This document shows positions 19,824 through 28,873 of a stretch of DNA of 64,000 nt, in pieces. Source of the stretch: an uncultured Roseobacter sp. (lineage in GTDB: Bacteria > Pseudomonadota > Alphaproteobacteria > Rhodobacterales > Rhodobacteraceae); the NCBI RefSeq assembly GCF_947488185.1, contig NZ_CANKYM010000001.1, forward strand, positions 496,001-560,000. Reading direction: 5' to 3'. The notes beneath the pieces were generated by a model. It saw nothing but the letters and a program-made list of their open reading frames with translations, was not told the DNA's origin and ran no database searches. Position 1 is the stretch's first letter. Each line of letters opens with the position of its first letter. Both the position numbers and the translations under genes were made by a program.

Positions 19824-20906
19824 TCAGGGCCGGGCGACAAAGTAGGCGTTGATCGGGTCATGCGGCAGGCGCAGCATCTCGATCTGCCCAAACCCGGCGC
19901 GGGTCAGAAACTCCTGCGCGGTTTCAACGCCCCACATCGCGCCCAGACCGGGTCCGCCCTGCCCGACGGAGATCGGCGTGCAGTGCATCAGCGAGATGGT
20001 GTAGAGCAGCGGCGCAAAGGGGTTTTGGATATTGACCTGCAGGTCTCGCGACCCGCCAATATCCTGCATCAGGAAAACGCCCCCCTCCTTCAACGCGTTG
20101 AAGATCAGATCCAGCGCCCCTTGAGGGTCCTTTTGATCGTGTATGGCGTCGAAAGCTGTCACCAGATCATATGTGCCAAGCTGCTCAACCGTGGACAGAT
20201 CCTGCTGTGTGTAAGTCAGGTTGGTCAGACCTTTTTGCCGGGCCTCGGCCTGCGCCGCGTCAAACGCATCCGCACAAAGATCGACACCGGTGAACCTACT
20301 GGCGGGAAAGGTTTCGGCCAAATGCAGCATGGCCCAGCCTCCACCACAGCCCATGTCGACGACATCGATCCCCTCTTCAAGCCGTTCGCGCAGCCCCGGA
20401 ACGATGGGCAGGATGTGATCGATCAACGCCGCCACAACCGTCTGAGCGCTGTCTTCGCCCATGACCTCGTGGAACCGGTCGTAGTGATGGTAGTGCGTGC
20501 CCGCCCCATCCTGAAACCGCGCCAGCATCTCTTCTTCGACGGAGGCAGCGACACCGATGAACTGGCTGGTCACGGCGATGTTGTTGGGACTGGCGGCGCG
20601 CGTCAGGAAAGCAGCGTGTTCGGGTGGCAGCCGGTAGGTCTGGGCGGTTGGGTCATAGGCGACCACCTCCGAGGTGACCATCACACCCAGCCATTCCCGC
20701 ACGTAGCGTTCCGCCAGATTGGCCTTGTCTGCAAGGGCCTGGGAAGTGGCGCCGGGCAGGTCGGCAAGTACATCGAAAAGTCCGCTGCGGTGCCCCAGCG
20801 ATGTCATCAGGGACAATGCGCCCGCGTTCAGCGCGCCCACCAGACGATTTGCAAAGGCTTCTGCCTTGGCCTCGTCAAACGGCGAAAGGGGGGTGTGTTC
20901 TGTCAT
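19824..20906 (-). CDS. Class I SAM-dependent methyltransferase
   Basis: 360-residue methyltransferase with an N-terminal helical/winged-helix part (SLMTSLGHRSGLFDVLADLPGATSQALADKANLAERYVREWL), as in small-molecule O-methyltransferases, and a C-terminal Rossmann domain with SAM motif VVDMGCGGGWAMLHLAE and acidic loop FTGVDLCADAF. The frame is open to 21017, but ATG 20906 has GGAG 7 nt upstream. It is the first gene of the minus-strand operon with the monooxygenase, DUF1127, MauG-like and secreted proteins, divergent from an AraC regulator. Methyl acceptor unknown. Confidence 0.87.
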   Translation of the reverse strand: MTEHTPLSPFDEAKAEAFANRLVGALNAGALSLMTSLGHRSGLFDVLADLPGATSQALADKANLAERYVREWLGVMVTSEVVAYDPTAQTYRLPPEHAAFLTRAASPNNIAVTSQFIGVAASVEEEMLARFQDGAGTHYHHYDRFHEVMGEDSAQTVVAALIDHILPIVPGLRERLEEGIDVVDMGCGGGWAMLHLAETFPASRFTGVDLCADAFDAAQAEARQKGLTNLTYTQQDLSTVEQLGTYDLVTAFDAIHDQKDPQGALDLIFNALKEGGVFLMQDIGGSRDLQVNIQNPFAPLLYTISLMHCTPISVGQGGPGLGAMWGVETAQEFLTRAGFGQIEMLRLPHDPINAYFVARP

Positions 20907-21022
20907 GATCTTGCTCCACGTCATGAGGCGGGATGCCTCTGTGCCTGCAGTGCTATTGCCGTATGCTTGCGAGTCGTGATATGCGGCGAACAGATCAAAG
21001 CGGTGAAAATCGGACATATCGC

Positions 21023-22060
21023 ATGACCTCTTCTCCTACCGCCTGCCGAACTGCCGTGCTGGCAATGCCCTGCGTCGGCACCTCCACTGTTTTCGGCATT
21101 CTCGATGTCATGGGTTCGGTCGGGCGCGACTGGCAGATGTTGCACGGCACGCAACCGAACCCCTCGGCCTTCGACGCGAAGCTTCTATCGGTCGATGGTG
21201 CATCCTACCGGGATGTGAATGGCCGGGTCATCACGCCCGATGGCGCGTTGAGCGACTTTGATCGACCGGATGTCGTGATCGTGCCGGATCTGCATCTCGC
21301 CCCTTCCAGTCCGATGCCGAATGAATTTGGTGAAATGTCGGCCTACATCCGCACTGCCCACGCCCGGGGTGCCGTCATTACATCCGTATGTTCGGGATCG
21401 GTCCTGCTCGCGGCCACGGGGTTGCTGAACGGGCTGGAGGCGACCACGCACTGGGGGTTCGGTGATTTCATGACGCGGGAGTTTCCGGATATTCAGTTGC
21501 GGCGGGAGCGCATTCTGGTTCCCGCAGGTGAGGGGCACCGTGTGGTGACAGCGGGCGGCGCGTCCGCCTGGGGTGATTTGATGCTCTACCTGGTTGGCCG
21601 CTTTGCAGGCGAGGAAGAGGCCAGACGCATGGCAAAGATCTATCTGTTGCAACCGCATACTGAAGGGCAATTGCACTATGCCTCGCTGTTGGCCGGGCGG
21701 CAGCATGAAGACGCGGTTGTGGCCGAGGCTCAGGTCTGGGCGGCGGATAACTACGCGGTGCCACGACCGGTTGCCGCGATGGCCAAGCGCACGGGATTGA
21801 CCGAACGCAACCTGTTGCGACGGTTCCGCCGTGCCACCGGGCAATCGCCCGCCGACTACATCCAGACCCTGCGCATCGAAGAAGCCAAACAGATGCTGGA
21901 GACAAGTGACACGCCCATCGAGGAGATCGCCAGCGAGGTCGGCTACACGGAGACGTCGAGTTTCAGGAATGCGTTCAAGCGCCATGTTGGCATGTCCGCC
22001 TCTGCCTATCGCAAGAAACGTCTGCCGGGGGTGGCGCAATTCTCCGCTGCGTCACAGTGA
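21023..22060 (+). CDS. GlxA-type AraC transcriptional regulator
   Basis: 345 residues with an N-terminal DJ-1/PfpI-like domain (AVLAMPCVGTSTVFGILDVMG; VCSGSVLLAATGLLNGLEATTHW) and a C-terminal AraC domain with two helix-turn-helix units (VAAMAKRTGLTERNLLRRFRRATGQSPADYIQTLRIEEAKQ; IEEIASEVGYTETSSFRNAFKRHVG). The start at 21023 is chosen over upstream codons because the DJ-1 domain begins there. Divergent from the methyltransferase operon with 116 bp between, so it probably controls that operon; effector unknown. Confidence 0.9.
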   Translation: MTSSPTACRTAVLAMPCVGTSTVFGILDVMGSVGRDWQMLHGTQPNPSAFDAKLLSVDGASYRDVNGRVITPDGALSDFDRPDVVIVPDLHLAPSSPMPNEFGEMSAYIRTAHARGAVITSVCSGSVLLAATGLLNGLEATTHWGFGDFMTREFPDIQLRRERILVPAGEGHRVVTAGGASAWGDLMLYLVGRFAGEEEARRMAKIYLLQPHTEGQLHYASLLAGRQHEDAVVAEAQVWAADNYAVPRPVAAMAKRTGLTERNLLRRFRRATGQSPADYIQTLRIEEAKQMLETSDTPIEEIASEVGYTETSSFRNAFKRHVGMSASAYRKKRLPGVAQFSAASQ

Positions 22061-22095
22061 CGTGGTGTCGGCATCCGTTGTGCGGGTGCCCTTCG

Positions 22096-23262
22096 TCAGG
22101 GATCAGGGAGACCCTTCAAAGTGGCACGGCGTGGCAGGCGCACCGACAGCCAGCCACACACGAGTGCGGCCCCCATCGCGCATAGCAATGGCAGCATGAA
22201 GCTGTCGCGCATGTCGAACATCACCCCACCCGCCCAGGGCGCGAGAAACCCCGCGACCCCCCACGCGGAAAACACCACGGAGAAGCGTTTGGCAAAGTCA
22301 TCCGCCCCAAAGGCGGCTCTGGTCATGACCGGAACCGTCGAGGCGACGACCCCGTAGCCCGTGGCCACCAGGATCAGCGCGACGCACAGCATCACCGGGT
22401 TGAGGTGAAAAGCGGCCATCGCCAAGCCAGCCAGCGTCAGGCCCATCGCCACCAGCATGCAGGTCTGCGGCGTTAGGTGCTGGGTCAGCAGGGCAACAGA
22501 CAGCCGGCCCGAGGTGTTGCCAAGCGCGATACCGGCCAGGCCGAGACTGGCTAGGGCGACGTCAGCACCGGCGACGTCCATCATCTTGGAGGCCAGTCCA
22601 AGCACCATCAGCCCGCCGAACGACCCGAAGGCAAAAATGGTCCAGATCATGGCCAGCACCTGTGTCGACTGCGCCGGGCGGGCGGGTGTGACGCGTTCCG
22701 CACGCGGCGTGCTGCGTATGGAGGAGCCAGACTTCGACGTAAGAGCCGCCAACATAGAACAACAGCCAAGGCCAGCAGCCAACAGCGGCAACCCGTCCAA
22801 CCCATAGCCCTCTGTGTCCATCACCCGCCATAGCGGTCCAAAAACGGCGCCGCCGGTGCCGAAGGCCGCGACCATGGCCGGGGTGGCGATCTTATGCGCA
22901 GGCGCCGAGGCGGCAACGCCAAGGGCCGCGATATAGATGCCGCCGCTTGCGGCGCCGAAGCCTCCACTGAACCACAGCAGGAAAAATCCAAATTCCGGCA
23001 TGCGCGCCGCTGCAAGAACGCAAAGGGCACCGAACATTCCGAAACAGGCCACGGCTCTTGGGGTCGACGTCCGCACGGGAAGGCGGGGCACAAGGATAAC
23101 CGCGACGGTAAAGCTCACGATTGCCAGAGAGAAAATCAAACCCGTCTGGGCCGTGGTGACGCCGTAAGCGGCCTGCACTGGCGCGATGAGAGCGCTCCAT
23201 CCATAGAGACCACCTGCGCAGAAACAGATCAATCCGGACGTCAGAAGCGGCCTCAAACTCAA
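22096..23262 (-). CDS. Major facilitator superfamily transporter
   Basis: 388 residues with about 12 hydrophobic segments in two halves separated by a basic loop near residue 185 (SKSGSSIRSTPRAERV). The opening GLICFCAGGLYGWSALIAPVQAAYG resembles the oxalate/formate antiporter-like and monocarboxylate MFS groups. The start is a TTG with a GAGGA site about 7 nt upstream; no better ATG exists. It is divergent from the thiolase operon and shares its 145-bp promoter region, which contains the TTGTATCTACAA operator, so it may belong to the same regulon. Substrate unknown, perhaps an organic acid. Confidence 0.85.
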   Translation of the reverse strand: MSLRPLLTSGLICFCAGGLYGWSALIAPVQAAYGVTTAQTGLIFSLAIVSFTVAVILVPRLPVRTSTPRAVACFGMFGALCVLAAARMPEFGFFLLWFSGGFGAASGGIYIAALGVAASAPAHKIATPAMVAAFGTGGAVFGPLWRVMDTEGYGLDGLPLLAAGLGCCSMLAALTSKSGSSIRSTPRAERVTPARPAQSTQVLAMIWTIFAFGSFGGLMVLGLASKMMDVAGADVALASLGLAGIALGNTSGRLSVALLTQHLTPQTCMLVAMGLTLAGLAMAAFHLNPVMLCVALILVATGYGVVASTVPVMTRAAFGADDFAKRFSVVFSAWGVAGFLAPWAGGVMFDMRDSFMLPLLCAMGAALVCGWLSVRLPRRATLKGLPDP

Positions 23263-23340
23263 AGCGAAATCCTCGCCAGCCCATCACCGTGACGCCGAAA
23301 CCGGCATACGGCGGCCCTGCGCGTTCATCTTAAAATCAAC

Positions 23341-23352
23341 TTGTATCTACAA
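23341..23352. promoter_or_regulatory. TTGTA-NN-TACAA operator, site 1 (GntR/HutC type)
   Basis: The perfect palindrome TTGTATCTACAA lies 55 bp before the thiolase start and 79 bp before the MFS start. The same element, TTGTATGTACAA, occurs in front of the ABC transporter operon at 40371. HutC-subfamily GntR proteins are known to bind AT-rich palindromes of this form, and such a regulator is encoded in the thiolase operon (28115). A weak -10-like TATGTT follows at 23354-23359, so bound protein would block transcription (inference). Confidence 0.72.
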
Positions 23353-23407
23353 ATATGTTAGGTCAAAGTATCCCGGTGATCCAGCCAAATGTGAGCACCG
23401 TTGAGAG

Positions 23408-24589
23408 ATGCAAGTCAGAGACGTCACAGTCACCGGCGCTGCCCTGACGCCCTTCAACCGGCGCAAGGACGGGACGGGCTTTCGTGACTGGGCCCTCTCG
23501 GCCTTTGAAATGGCCTTGGAACGGTCCGGCTTGGAGCGGTCGGATATCGACGCGCTGTACGTCGCCTCCGAGAGCGATTTTTTCCATTTGCAGCTGAACC
23601 CGGCATCGGTTCTGGCCACAGAACTTGGTCTGACGGGGGTTGCCGCCACGCGCTGCGAAGGTGGCGGCGCGTCAGGTCAGGTTGCCGTGCACACCGCCGC
23701 CCGCGCCATTCAGGCCGGGGCGGCAAAACATGTGGCTGTCATCGGCGCCGATCCCTCCGCCTCCTCATTGTCAGGTGATGCGGTCCGCACCCTTTACGGG
23801 TTTTCCTTCGACGCCTGGACGGATGGTATGACGGGCCTGACATCAACGGCGCTCTATGCCCTGTCCTTTCAGGCTTTTGCAGCGGAACATGGGGGAACGG
23901 AGGCGGATCTGGCGACCGTGACGCTCCAGAACCGCAGCAATGCGTGCCACAATCCCGGTGCGCATTTGCCACGCAGGGATAGCCCACAGGACATCGCCGA
24001 TAGCCCGGCCATTGCTTCACCCTATAGACGCTTGCACTGCTCACCATTGTCCGATGGAGCCGCGGCGATCATCCTGTCCCGAACCGATGCGACACCGCGC
24101 ACGCGTATCGGAGCCGCCAGAATTGCCGGGATGGGGGCCGCGACGGATCACATGCATCTCGGCGCGCGGGCCGATCCGGGGTTTTTCAACGCAAAACAGA
24201 TGGCGATGCAGCGGGCCTGTGCCGACGCAGGCGCGACCCCGGCGGAGATCGGCCTTGCCGAACTCTACGACGCCTATGCGGGGACGCAACTGCAGGCCAT
24301 TGCCGCCTTGGGGCTGAGCGAGGATGTATCGCGCGACCTGAACGACGGAGCTTTTGCGCCCTCCGGCCGCTGCGCGATCAACCTGTCCGGCGGATTGATG
24401 GGGCAAGGCGCGCCCGTGGGCGCAACGGGCGTCGGGCAGACGGCAACCTGCGCCCTGCTCCTCGAAGGCCGGTACCACCCCGCCCTGCAGCCCGACACGC
24501 TGCCACGCTATGCGTTGGCAGACACCCATGGCGGGGTCTGTACACTCTCGGCGGTCACGATCCTTGAGCGCGCGGAGAGAGCGGCATGA
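23408..24589 (+). CDS. Thiolase-family protein (SCP-x / lipid-transfer-like)
   Basis: 393-residue thiolase-fold protein of the SCP-x-like group, which acts on acyl-CoAs together with a DUF35 partner. It has the N-terminal half (VTGAALTPF, ALERSGLERSDIDALYV), a candidate active-site cysteine in TRCEGGGASGQVA, and C-terminal motifs CAINLSGGLMGQGAPVGATG and LYDAYAGTQLQA, replacing the NPHGG..GHP region of classical thiolases. The stop overlaps the DUF35 gene by ATGA. First gene of a plus-strand operon extending to the nucleoside hydrolase. Whether it cleaves a beta-ketoacyl-CoA here is inferred from the downstream CoA ligase. Confidence 0.85.
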   Translation: MQVRDVTVTGAALTPFNRRKDGTGFRDWALSAFEMALERSGLERSDIDALYVASESDFFHLQLNPASVLATELGLTGVAATRCEGGGASGQVAVHTAARAIQAGAAKHVAVIGADPSASSLSGDAVRTLYGFSFDAWTDGMTGLTSTALYALSFQAFAAEHGGTEADLATVTLQNRSNACHNPGAHLPRRDSPQDIADSPAIASPYRRLHCSPLSDGAAAIILSRTDATPRTRIGAARIAGMGAATDHMHLGARADPGFFNAKQMAMQRACADAGATPAEIGLAELYDAYAGTQLQAIAALGLSEDVSRDLNDGAFAPSGRCAINLSGGLMGQGAPVGATGVGQTATCALLLEGRYHPALQPDTLPRYALADTHGGVCTLSAVTILERAERAA

Positions 24590-24966
24590 TTTCACATCAT
24601 CTCGGCCTCGACTACGCACTAAACCCGGGTTGGATGGCGCCCTATGTCGCTGGGCTATCGGTTGGCAAAGCAAGAGCCCGGCGCTGTCAAAGCTGCGCCG
24701 CGACCAGCTTTCCACCCTTGCGGGTTTGCACCTGCGGCTGCTTGAAGGGGGACTGGACAGACTTGCCCGGCACCGCGCAGATCCTGTTTCGCACCACCGG
24801 GCTGGACGGCGATTTCGGTCTCGTGCACTTCGACGGGGCCACCACGAAAACCACGCTGCGGCTGCAAGCTATTCCCGCAACGGAAACGCGGGGCATCATC
24901 GCCGCATCCGGGGACGATCTGCCCGTGCTGTGTCTGACAGCCCTTGGCGGGGAGCGGGACGGGTGA
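24586..24966 (+). CDS. DUF35 zinc-ribbon/OB-fold protein
   Basis: 126-residue partner of the thiolase. A rubredoxin-like zinc ribbon (CQSC near residue 34, CTCGC near 48) precedes an OB-fold (DLPGTAQILFRTTGLDGDFGLVHFDG). DUF35 proteins commonly form a complex with SCP-x-type thiolases and are thought to bind or position acyl-CoA. Translational coupling at both ends (ATGA with the thiolase, GTGA with the ligase) supports a joint role. Confidence 0.85.
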   Translation: MISHHLGLDYALNPGWMAPYVAGLSVGKARARRCQSCAATSFPPLRVCTCGCLKGDWTDLPGTAQILFRTTGLDGDFGLVHFDGATTKTTLRLQAIPATETRGIIAASGDDLPVLCLTALGGERDG

Positions 24967-26633
24967 GCGCAAAAATCAACATTCCCCGCGACCTGCATGC
25001 CGGGCTCAATCTGACCGAAGTCGGTGATGGCTACGAGATCAGGTGGCCGGAAGACGCGAACATCTTTCACATGACCGTGGGCAAGCACCTCGGCCCCACC
25101 ACGCGTGACAATCCGGCCATGATTTTCGAGGACAGTGCCGGCGTCACGCATGTAAAAAGCTTTGCGGAGATCGACCGCGCGGCGACCAACCTGGCCGCGC
25201 AGCTGAGGCAATTGGGCTACGGACGCGGCAGCCTGATCGGTCTGCACACCGGACAGCATCCCGATACTGCCATCGCCCATATGGCCATCTGCAAGCTGGG
25301 CGGCACCGCGGTGACGCTATCGCAGCTCTATGGTCCCGACACGCTGCGCCATGCAATGAACGATTGCGAACTGCCCGTCATCCTGACCGCAGCCGACGCC
25401 TGGGCGCCGATGCGCCGGGCGGCCCGGACCGATTTCCCGCACCTCAAACATGTCCTCTGCCGCGACCCGCAGGATGGTGACTTGGATCTTGCCGCCGCCA
25501 TGGACACCGACGCGCCTGACTTTGCGCCAGAGTACACAGGCGGCGATGACCCCGCCCTGCTGATGTACACTTCCGGGTCGACCGGCAAGCCCAAGGGCAT
25601 CCTGCACGGGCATCGGATACTGGCGGCCTACACGCCTTCGATCAACCTGTTCTTCAACCTCGCGATGGAGGACGCGGATGCGGTCTATTGGTCCCCGTCG
25701 GATTGGGCATGGGTTGGTGGTCTGTTGGACATGTTGTTTCCCGCATGGATGGCGGGGCGGCCCATCGCCACCTCGCTGGAACGGTTCACAGCCGATTACG
25801 CCTATCGCTTCATGAGCCGCCAACAGGTGACACACAGTTTCCTTGCCCCCACGGCAATCAAACGTCTGGCGCAGACACCCGACCCGCGTGCGGTCCATGA
25901 TCTGGCCCTCAAGGTCATCTGTACCGGCGGGGAAGCGCTGGCCTCTGAAACCCTGAACTGGGCAGAGACCAAGCTGAAGGTCGTGTGCAATGAATTCTAC
26001 GGCCTGACAGAGGTGAACCACCTGATCGGCAACTGTGCCGCGCTCTTTTCCCGTAGACCCGGCTCCATGGGCCGCGCCTATCCGGGACATCAGGTTTTTC
26101 TGGTGGACGCAGACGGCGAAGAAGTCGCAGACGGTGAACCGGGCGAGATCGTGACCTTGCAAAGCTCTCCCACCCGGTTTCTGGGGTATCTGAACAATCC
26201 CGAAAAGACGGCGGAGATGGCGCTGGGGCCGTACCTGCGCACCCACGATCTGGCCGTGCGGGATGCGGATGGGTACTTCTGGTACAAGGGCCGGTCCGAC
26301 GATCTGATCAAATCCTCCGGCTTCCGGATCGGTCCCGCAGAGATCGAGGAATGCCTGCTCGCCCACCCCGGTGTGGCCGAAGTTGCGGTGATCGGCAAAC
26401 CGGATGCGGATCGTGGGGCCATTGTCAAAGCGGTTATCAAGCTGAAACAGGGCTTTTCCGGCGATGCGGCACTGTCCGAGCAGCTGCGCGCGCATGTCAA
26501 AACCCGGCTGGCAGGCTACAAGGCGCCGCGCGAATTTGCCTATGTCGACGGGTTCGAGATGACCTCGTCCGGCAAGATCAATCGCCGTGCGCTGCGCGAA
26601 GCTGAAAAAGCGGCGCAGGGAGGCAAGTCATGA
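24963..26633 (+). CDS. AMP-forming acyl-CoA synthetase
   Basis: Activates a carboxylic acid to its CoA thioester with ATP. The 556-residue protein has the ANL motifs: P-loop MYTSGSTGKPKGILHGH (about residues 200-215), NEFYGLTEVNH, GRSDDLIKSSGFRIGP and the C-terminal catalytic lysine region SGKINRRALRE. The length and motifs fit short- or medium-chain acyl-CoA or acetoacetyl-CoA ligases. The open frame extends far upstream in another gene, but GTG 24963 overlapping the DUF35 stop, with GGGGAG upstream, is the natural start. The next gene, aldehyde dehydrogenase, could provide its acid substrate. Confidence 0.88.
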   Translation: MSAKINIPRDLHAGLNLTEVGDGYEIRWPEDANIFHMTVGKHLGPTTRDNPAMIFEDSAGVTHVKSFAEIDRAATNLAAQLRQLGYGRGSLIGLHTGQHPDTAIAHMAICKLGGTAVTLSQLYGPDTLRHAMNDCELPVILTAADAWAPMRRAARTDFPHLKHVLCRDPQDGDLDLAAAMDTDAPDFAPEYTGGDDPALLMYTSGSTGKPKGILHGHRILAAYTPSINLFFNLAMEDADAVYWSPSDWAWVGGLLDMLFPAWMAGRPIATSLERFTADYAYRFMSRQQVTHSFLAPTAIKRLAQTPDPRAVHDLALKVICTGGEALASETLNWAETKLKVVCNEFYGLTEVNHLIGNCAALFSRRPGSMGRAYPGHQVFLVDADGEEVADGEPGEIVTLQSSPTRFLGYLNNPEKTAEMALGPYLRTHDLAVRDADGYFWYKGRSDDLIKSSGFRIGPAEIEECLLAHPGVAEVAVIGKPDADRGAIVKAVIKLKQGFSGDAALSEQLRAHVKTRLAGYKAPREFAYVDGFEMTSSGKINRRALREAEKAAQGGKS

Positions 26634-28102
26634 AGATGACCCCGCTCTTGCCAGAGGTCGCCGCCTTCATTGAGGCCAAACAGGCGCTCCGGATCGGGGG
26701 CAAGCGCTGCGATACCGCCCAAACGCTAGCGGTGATCAACCCGTCGACCGGACGTCCTCTGGCAGAGGTTGCGCGGGCAGGATCGCCGGAGATTGATCTT
26801 GCGGTTCAGGCGGCGACGCGGGCCTTTGATGACGGGCCATGGGGCCGGATGATGCCCCATGACCGGGGTCGCATTCTATGGCGACTGGCCGATCTGATCG
26901 AAGAGCGCGCACCGATTTTTGGGCAGCTCGACGCGCTCGACAACGGCAAACCATACGCTACCGCACGGGATGTCGATGCGCAGTGGTCCGCCCGGCATTT
27001 CCGGTACTTCGCGGGCTGGCCGGACAAGATCGAAGGCGCGACAATCCCGGTCAGCACACCCGACCGCTTGAATTACACACGCATCGAACCAGTGGGGGTC
27101 TGCGGGTTGATCACCCCATGGAACTACCCCTTGCTGATGGCCGCCTGGAAACTCGCGCCCGCCCTGGCCGCAGGCAACACCATCGTGCTGAAACCCTCCG
27201 AAGAAACACCGCTCTCGGCGCTCTACCTGGCCGATCTGGCGCTGGAAGCGGGCTTGCCGAAGGGCGTTTTGAACGTGGTGCCCGGCTATGGCCGTGATGC
27301 GGGCGCGGCACTGGCAGCGCATAAAGGCATCGCAAAAATCGGATTTACCGGCAGCACGCGCACGGGCCGCGAGATCGTCAAGGCCTCTGCCGGCAATCTC
27401 AAGAAACTCTCGCTGGAATTGGGCGGCAAGGCGGCCAATATCATCTTTCCGGATGCCGATCTGTCCCGCGCCATTCCCGGTGCGTTCTGGGCAAACTTCG
27501 GCAACAACGGGCAAAGCTGCACGGCGGGGGCGCGACTCTACGTCCATGACAGCGTGTATGATCAGGTGGTGGACGGCCTGACCGCGCTCGCGCGAGAGGT
27601 CAGCGTTGGACCCAGCCTTGAAGAACCCGGCCATGATCTGGGCCCGGTGATCAGCGAAAAACAGATGAATATGATCCTTGGTCATGTCGAGACCAGCCAA
27701 CAGCAGGGCGCAACGGTGCAGATCGGTGGCGCGCGGGCTCAGGGGAATGGCTGGTTCATCCCGCCCACGCTGATCACCGGAGTCGAGGATAGGATGACCA
27801 TCACGCGGGAAGAGGTCTTTGGCCCTGTCCTGTCGATTTTGAAGTTCACCGACGACGCCGACGTGCTGGCCCGGGCCAACAAGTCGGATTACGGGCTGGC
27901 GGCGGGCCTTTGGTCGCAAGATGTGACGCGCGTCAGGCGGTTTGCCGACGCCCTGCAGGCCGGGACCGTTTGGGTGAATTGCTGGGGGGAGACCGACGCC
28001 GCCTCGCCCTTTGGCGGTGTGAAACAATCAGGCTACGGGCGCGAAATGGGCAAGGACGCCATCGCGCTCTATAGTCAGACCAAAAGCGTCTGGGTCGGAT
28101 AG
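26630..28102 (+). CDS. Aldehyde dehydrogenase (NAD(P)+)
   Basis: Oxidises an aldehyde to the acid. 490 residues, the family's usual size, with the Asn of TPWNYP, NAD-binding GFTGSTRTGREI, catalytic Glu in LELGGKAANIIF, nucleophilic Cys in NNGQSCTAGARLYV and C-terminal FGPVLSI and PFGGVKQSGYGRE. Similar to betaine/gamma-aminobutyraldehyde-type enzymes, but substrate cannot be read from sequence. ATGA overlap with the CoA ligase suggests an aldehyde to acid to acyl-CoA sequence. In the model for this regulon it would take the aldehyde released by the LacD-type aldolase (inference). Confidence 0.92.
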   Translation: MKMTPLLPEVAAFIEAKQALRIGGKRCDTAQTLAVINPSTGRPLAEVARAGSPEIDLAVQAATRAFDDGPWGRMMPHDRGRILWRLADLIEERAPIFGQLDALDNGKPYATARDVDAQWSARHFRYFAGWPDKIEGATIPVSTPDRLNYTRIEPVGVCGLITPWNYPLLMAAWKLAPALAAGNTIVLKPSEETPLSALYLADLALEAGLPKGVLNVVPGYGRDAGAALAAHKGIAKIGFTGSTRTGREIVKASAGNLKKLSLELGGKAANIIFPDADLSRAIPGAFWANFGNNGQSCTAGARLYVHDSVYDQVVDGLTALAREVSVGPSLEEPGHDLGPVISEKQMNMILGHVETSQQQGATVQIGGARAQGNGWFIPPTLITGVEDRMTITREEVFGPVLSILKFTDDADVLARANKSDYGLAAGLWSQDVTRVRRFADALQAGTVWVNCWGETDAASPFGGVKQSGYGREMGKDAIALYSQTKSVWVG

Positions 28103-28114
28103 GGGATGGTATCC

Positions 28115-28861
28115 ATGCAATCAGAAACGCAACCGAAGTATGAACATGCGTACCGCGTGATCCTCCAGCGTCTCAAGGCGGGGCGGTACCCCGTGGGCGG
28201 GCGCATGCCGACCGAAAGCGAACTGGCCACGCATTTTTCAGTGAGCCGCGTGACGATCCGACGGGCTTTGGACATGCTAGTGCAGGATGGCTATGTCGAG
28301 AGCAAGCAAGGCAGCGGTTACCGAGTGCTGACCCTGTCGCCCGCCTCCGACACCTGCTTGACGTCCTTCACCGATGCGATGCTGCGCGCGGGGCACGATC
28401 CTTCCTCCCGCTTCATGTCGCTGGACCACTTTGCCCCCGGCGCGCCGGAAACCGCAGACCTGCCCAAGGAGATGCAGGGCACCGAGATCAGCCGCGTGGT
28501 CCGCCTCCGGCTGGTCGATGACACGCCAAGCATGCTGGTGATGACCTATGCCCCCCGCGCGCTGCTCAAGGATGCTAGGCCCGAAGACTTCCCGGAACGC
28601 GGACCCGAGCAATCCATTCTACGCATCCTCAGCGCGCGTTTTGGGTTGGACTGGTCTGCAGCCTGCGAAGACATCAGCCCCATTCTGGCCGATGACACCA
28701 TGGCGGAGACCTTCCAGATCGAGCCCGGACAACCCTTGTTGAAGCAGGCCTGTTCTGCCTTTGATGACACCGGGCGCATGGTCTTTCACGAGGATGTTTT
28801 CCGCGCCGGGTCCGTCAGTTTCAACCTGTCCCAATCCGCCCGCACGCCACGCCACGTCTGA
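28115..28861 (+). CDS. GntR-family (HutC subfamily) transcriptional regulator
   Basis: 248-residue regulator with an N-terminal GntR winged helix (YRVILQRLKAGRYPVGGRMPTESELATHFSVSRVTIRRALDMLVQDGYVESKQGSGYRV) and a C-terminal UTRA effector domain (VVRLRLVDDTPSMLVMTYAP; EDISPILADDTMAETFQIEPGQPLLKQACSAFDDTGRMVFHEDVFRAGSVSF). ATG 28115 is preferred to 28106 because AGGGG at 28101-28105 is then well spaced. Located after the aldehyde dehydrogenase and before the nucleoside hydrolase. Likely binder of the TTGTA-NN-TACAA palindromes before this operon and the converging ABC operon; the inducer may be the transported compound or a phosphorylated intermediate. Confidence 0.9.
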   Translation: MQSETQPKYEHAYRVILQRLKAGRYPVGGRMPTESELATHFSVSRVTIRRALDMLVQDGYVESKQGSGYRVLTLSPASDTCLTSFTDAMLRAGHDPSSRFMSLDHFAPGAPETADLPKEMQGTEISRVVRLRLVDDTPSMLVMTYAPRALLKDARPEDFPERGPEQSILRILSARFGLDWSAACEDISPILADDTMAETFQIEPGQPLLKQACSAFDDTGRMVFHEDVFRAGSVSFNLSQSARTPRHV

Positions 28862-28873
28862 GGAGACCCGCCC

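Noticed and set aside
19629..21026. 465-codon plus-strand frame opposite the methyltransferase
   Set aside because: Shadow of the methyltransferase; composition not protein-like.
24510..24962. N-terminal extension of the acyl-CoA synthetase frame
   Set aside because: It lies in another frame of the thiolase and DUF35 genes; GTG 24963 gives a normal-length synthetase and a GTGA overlap.
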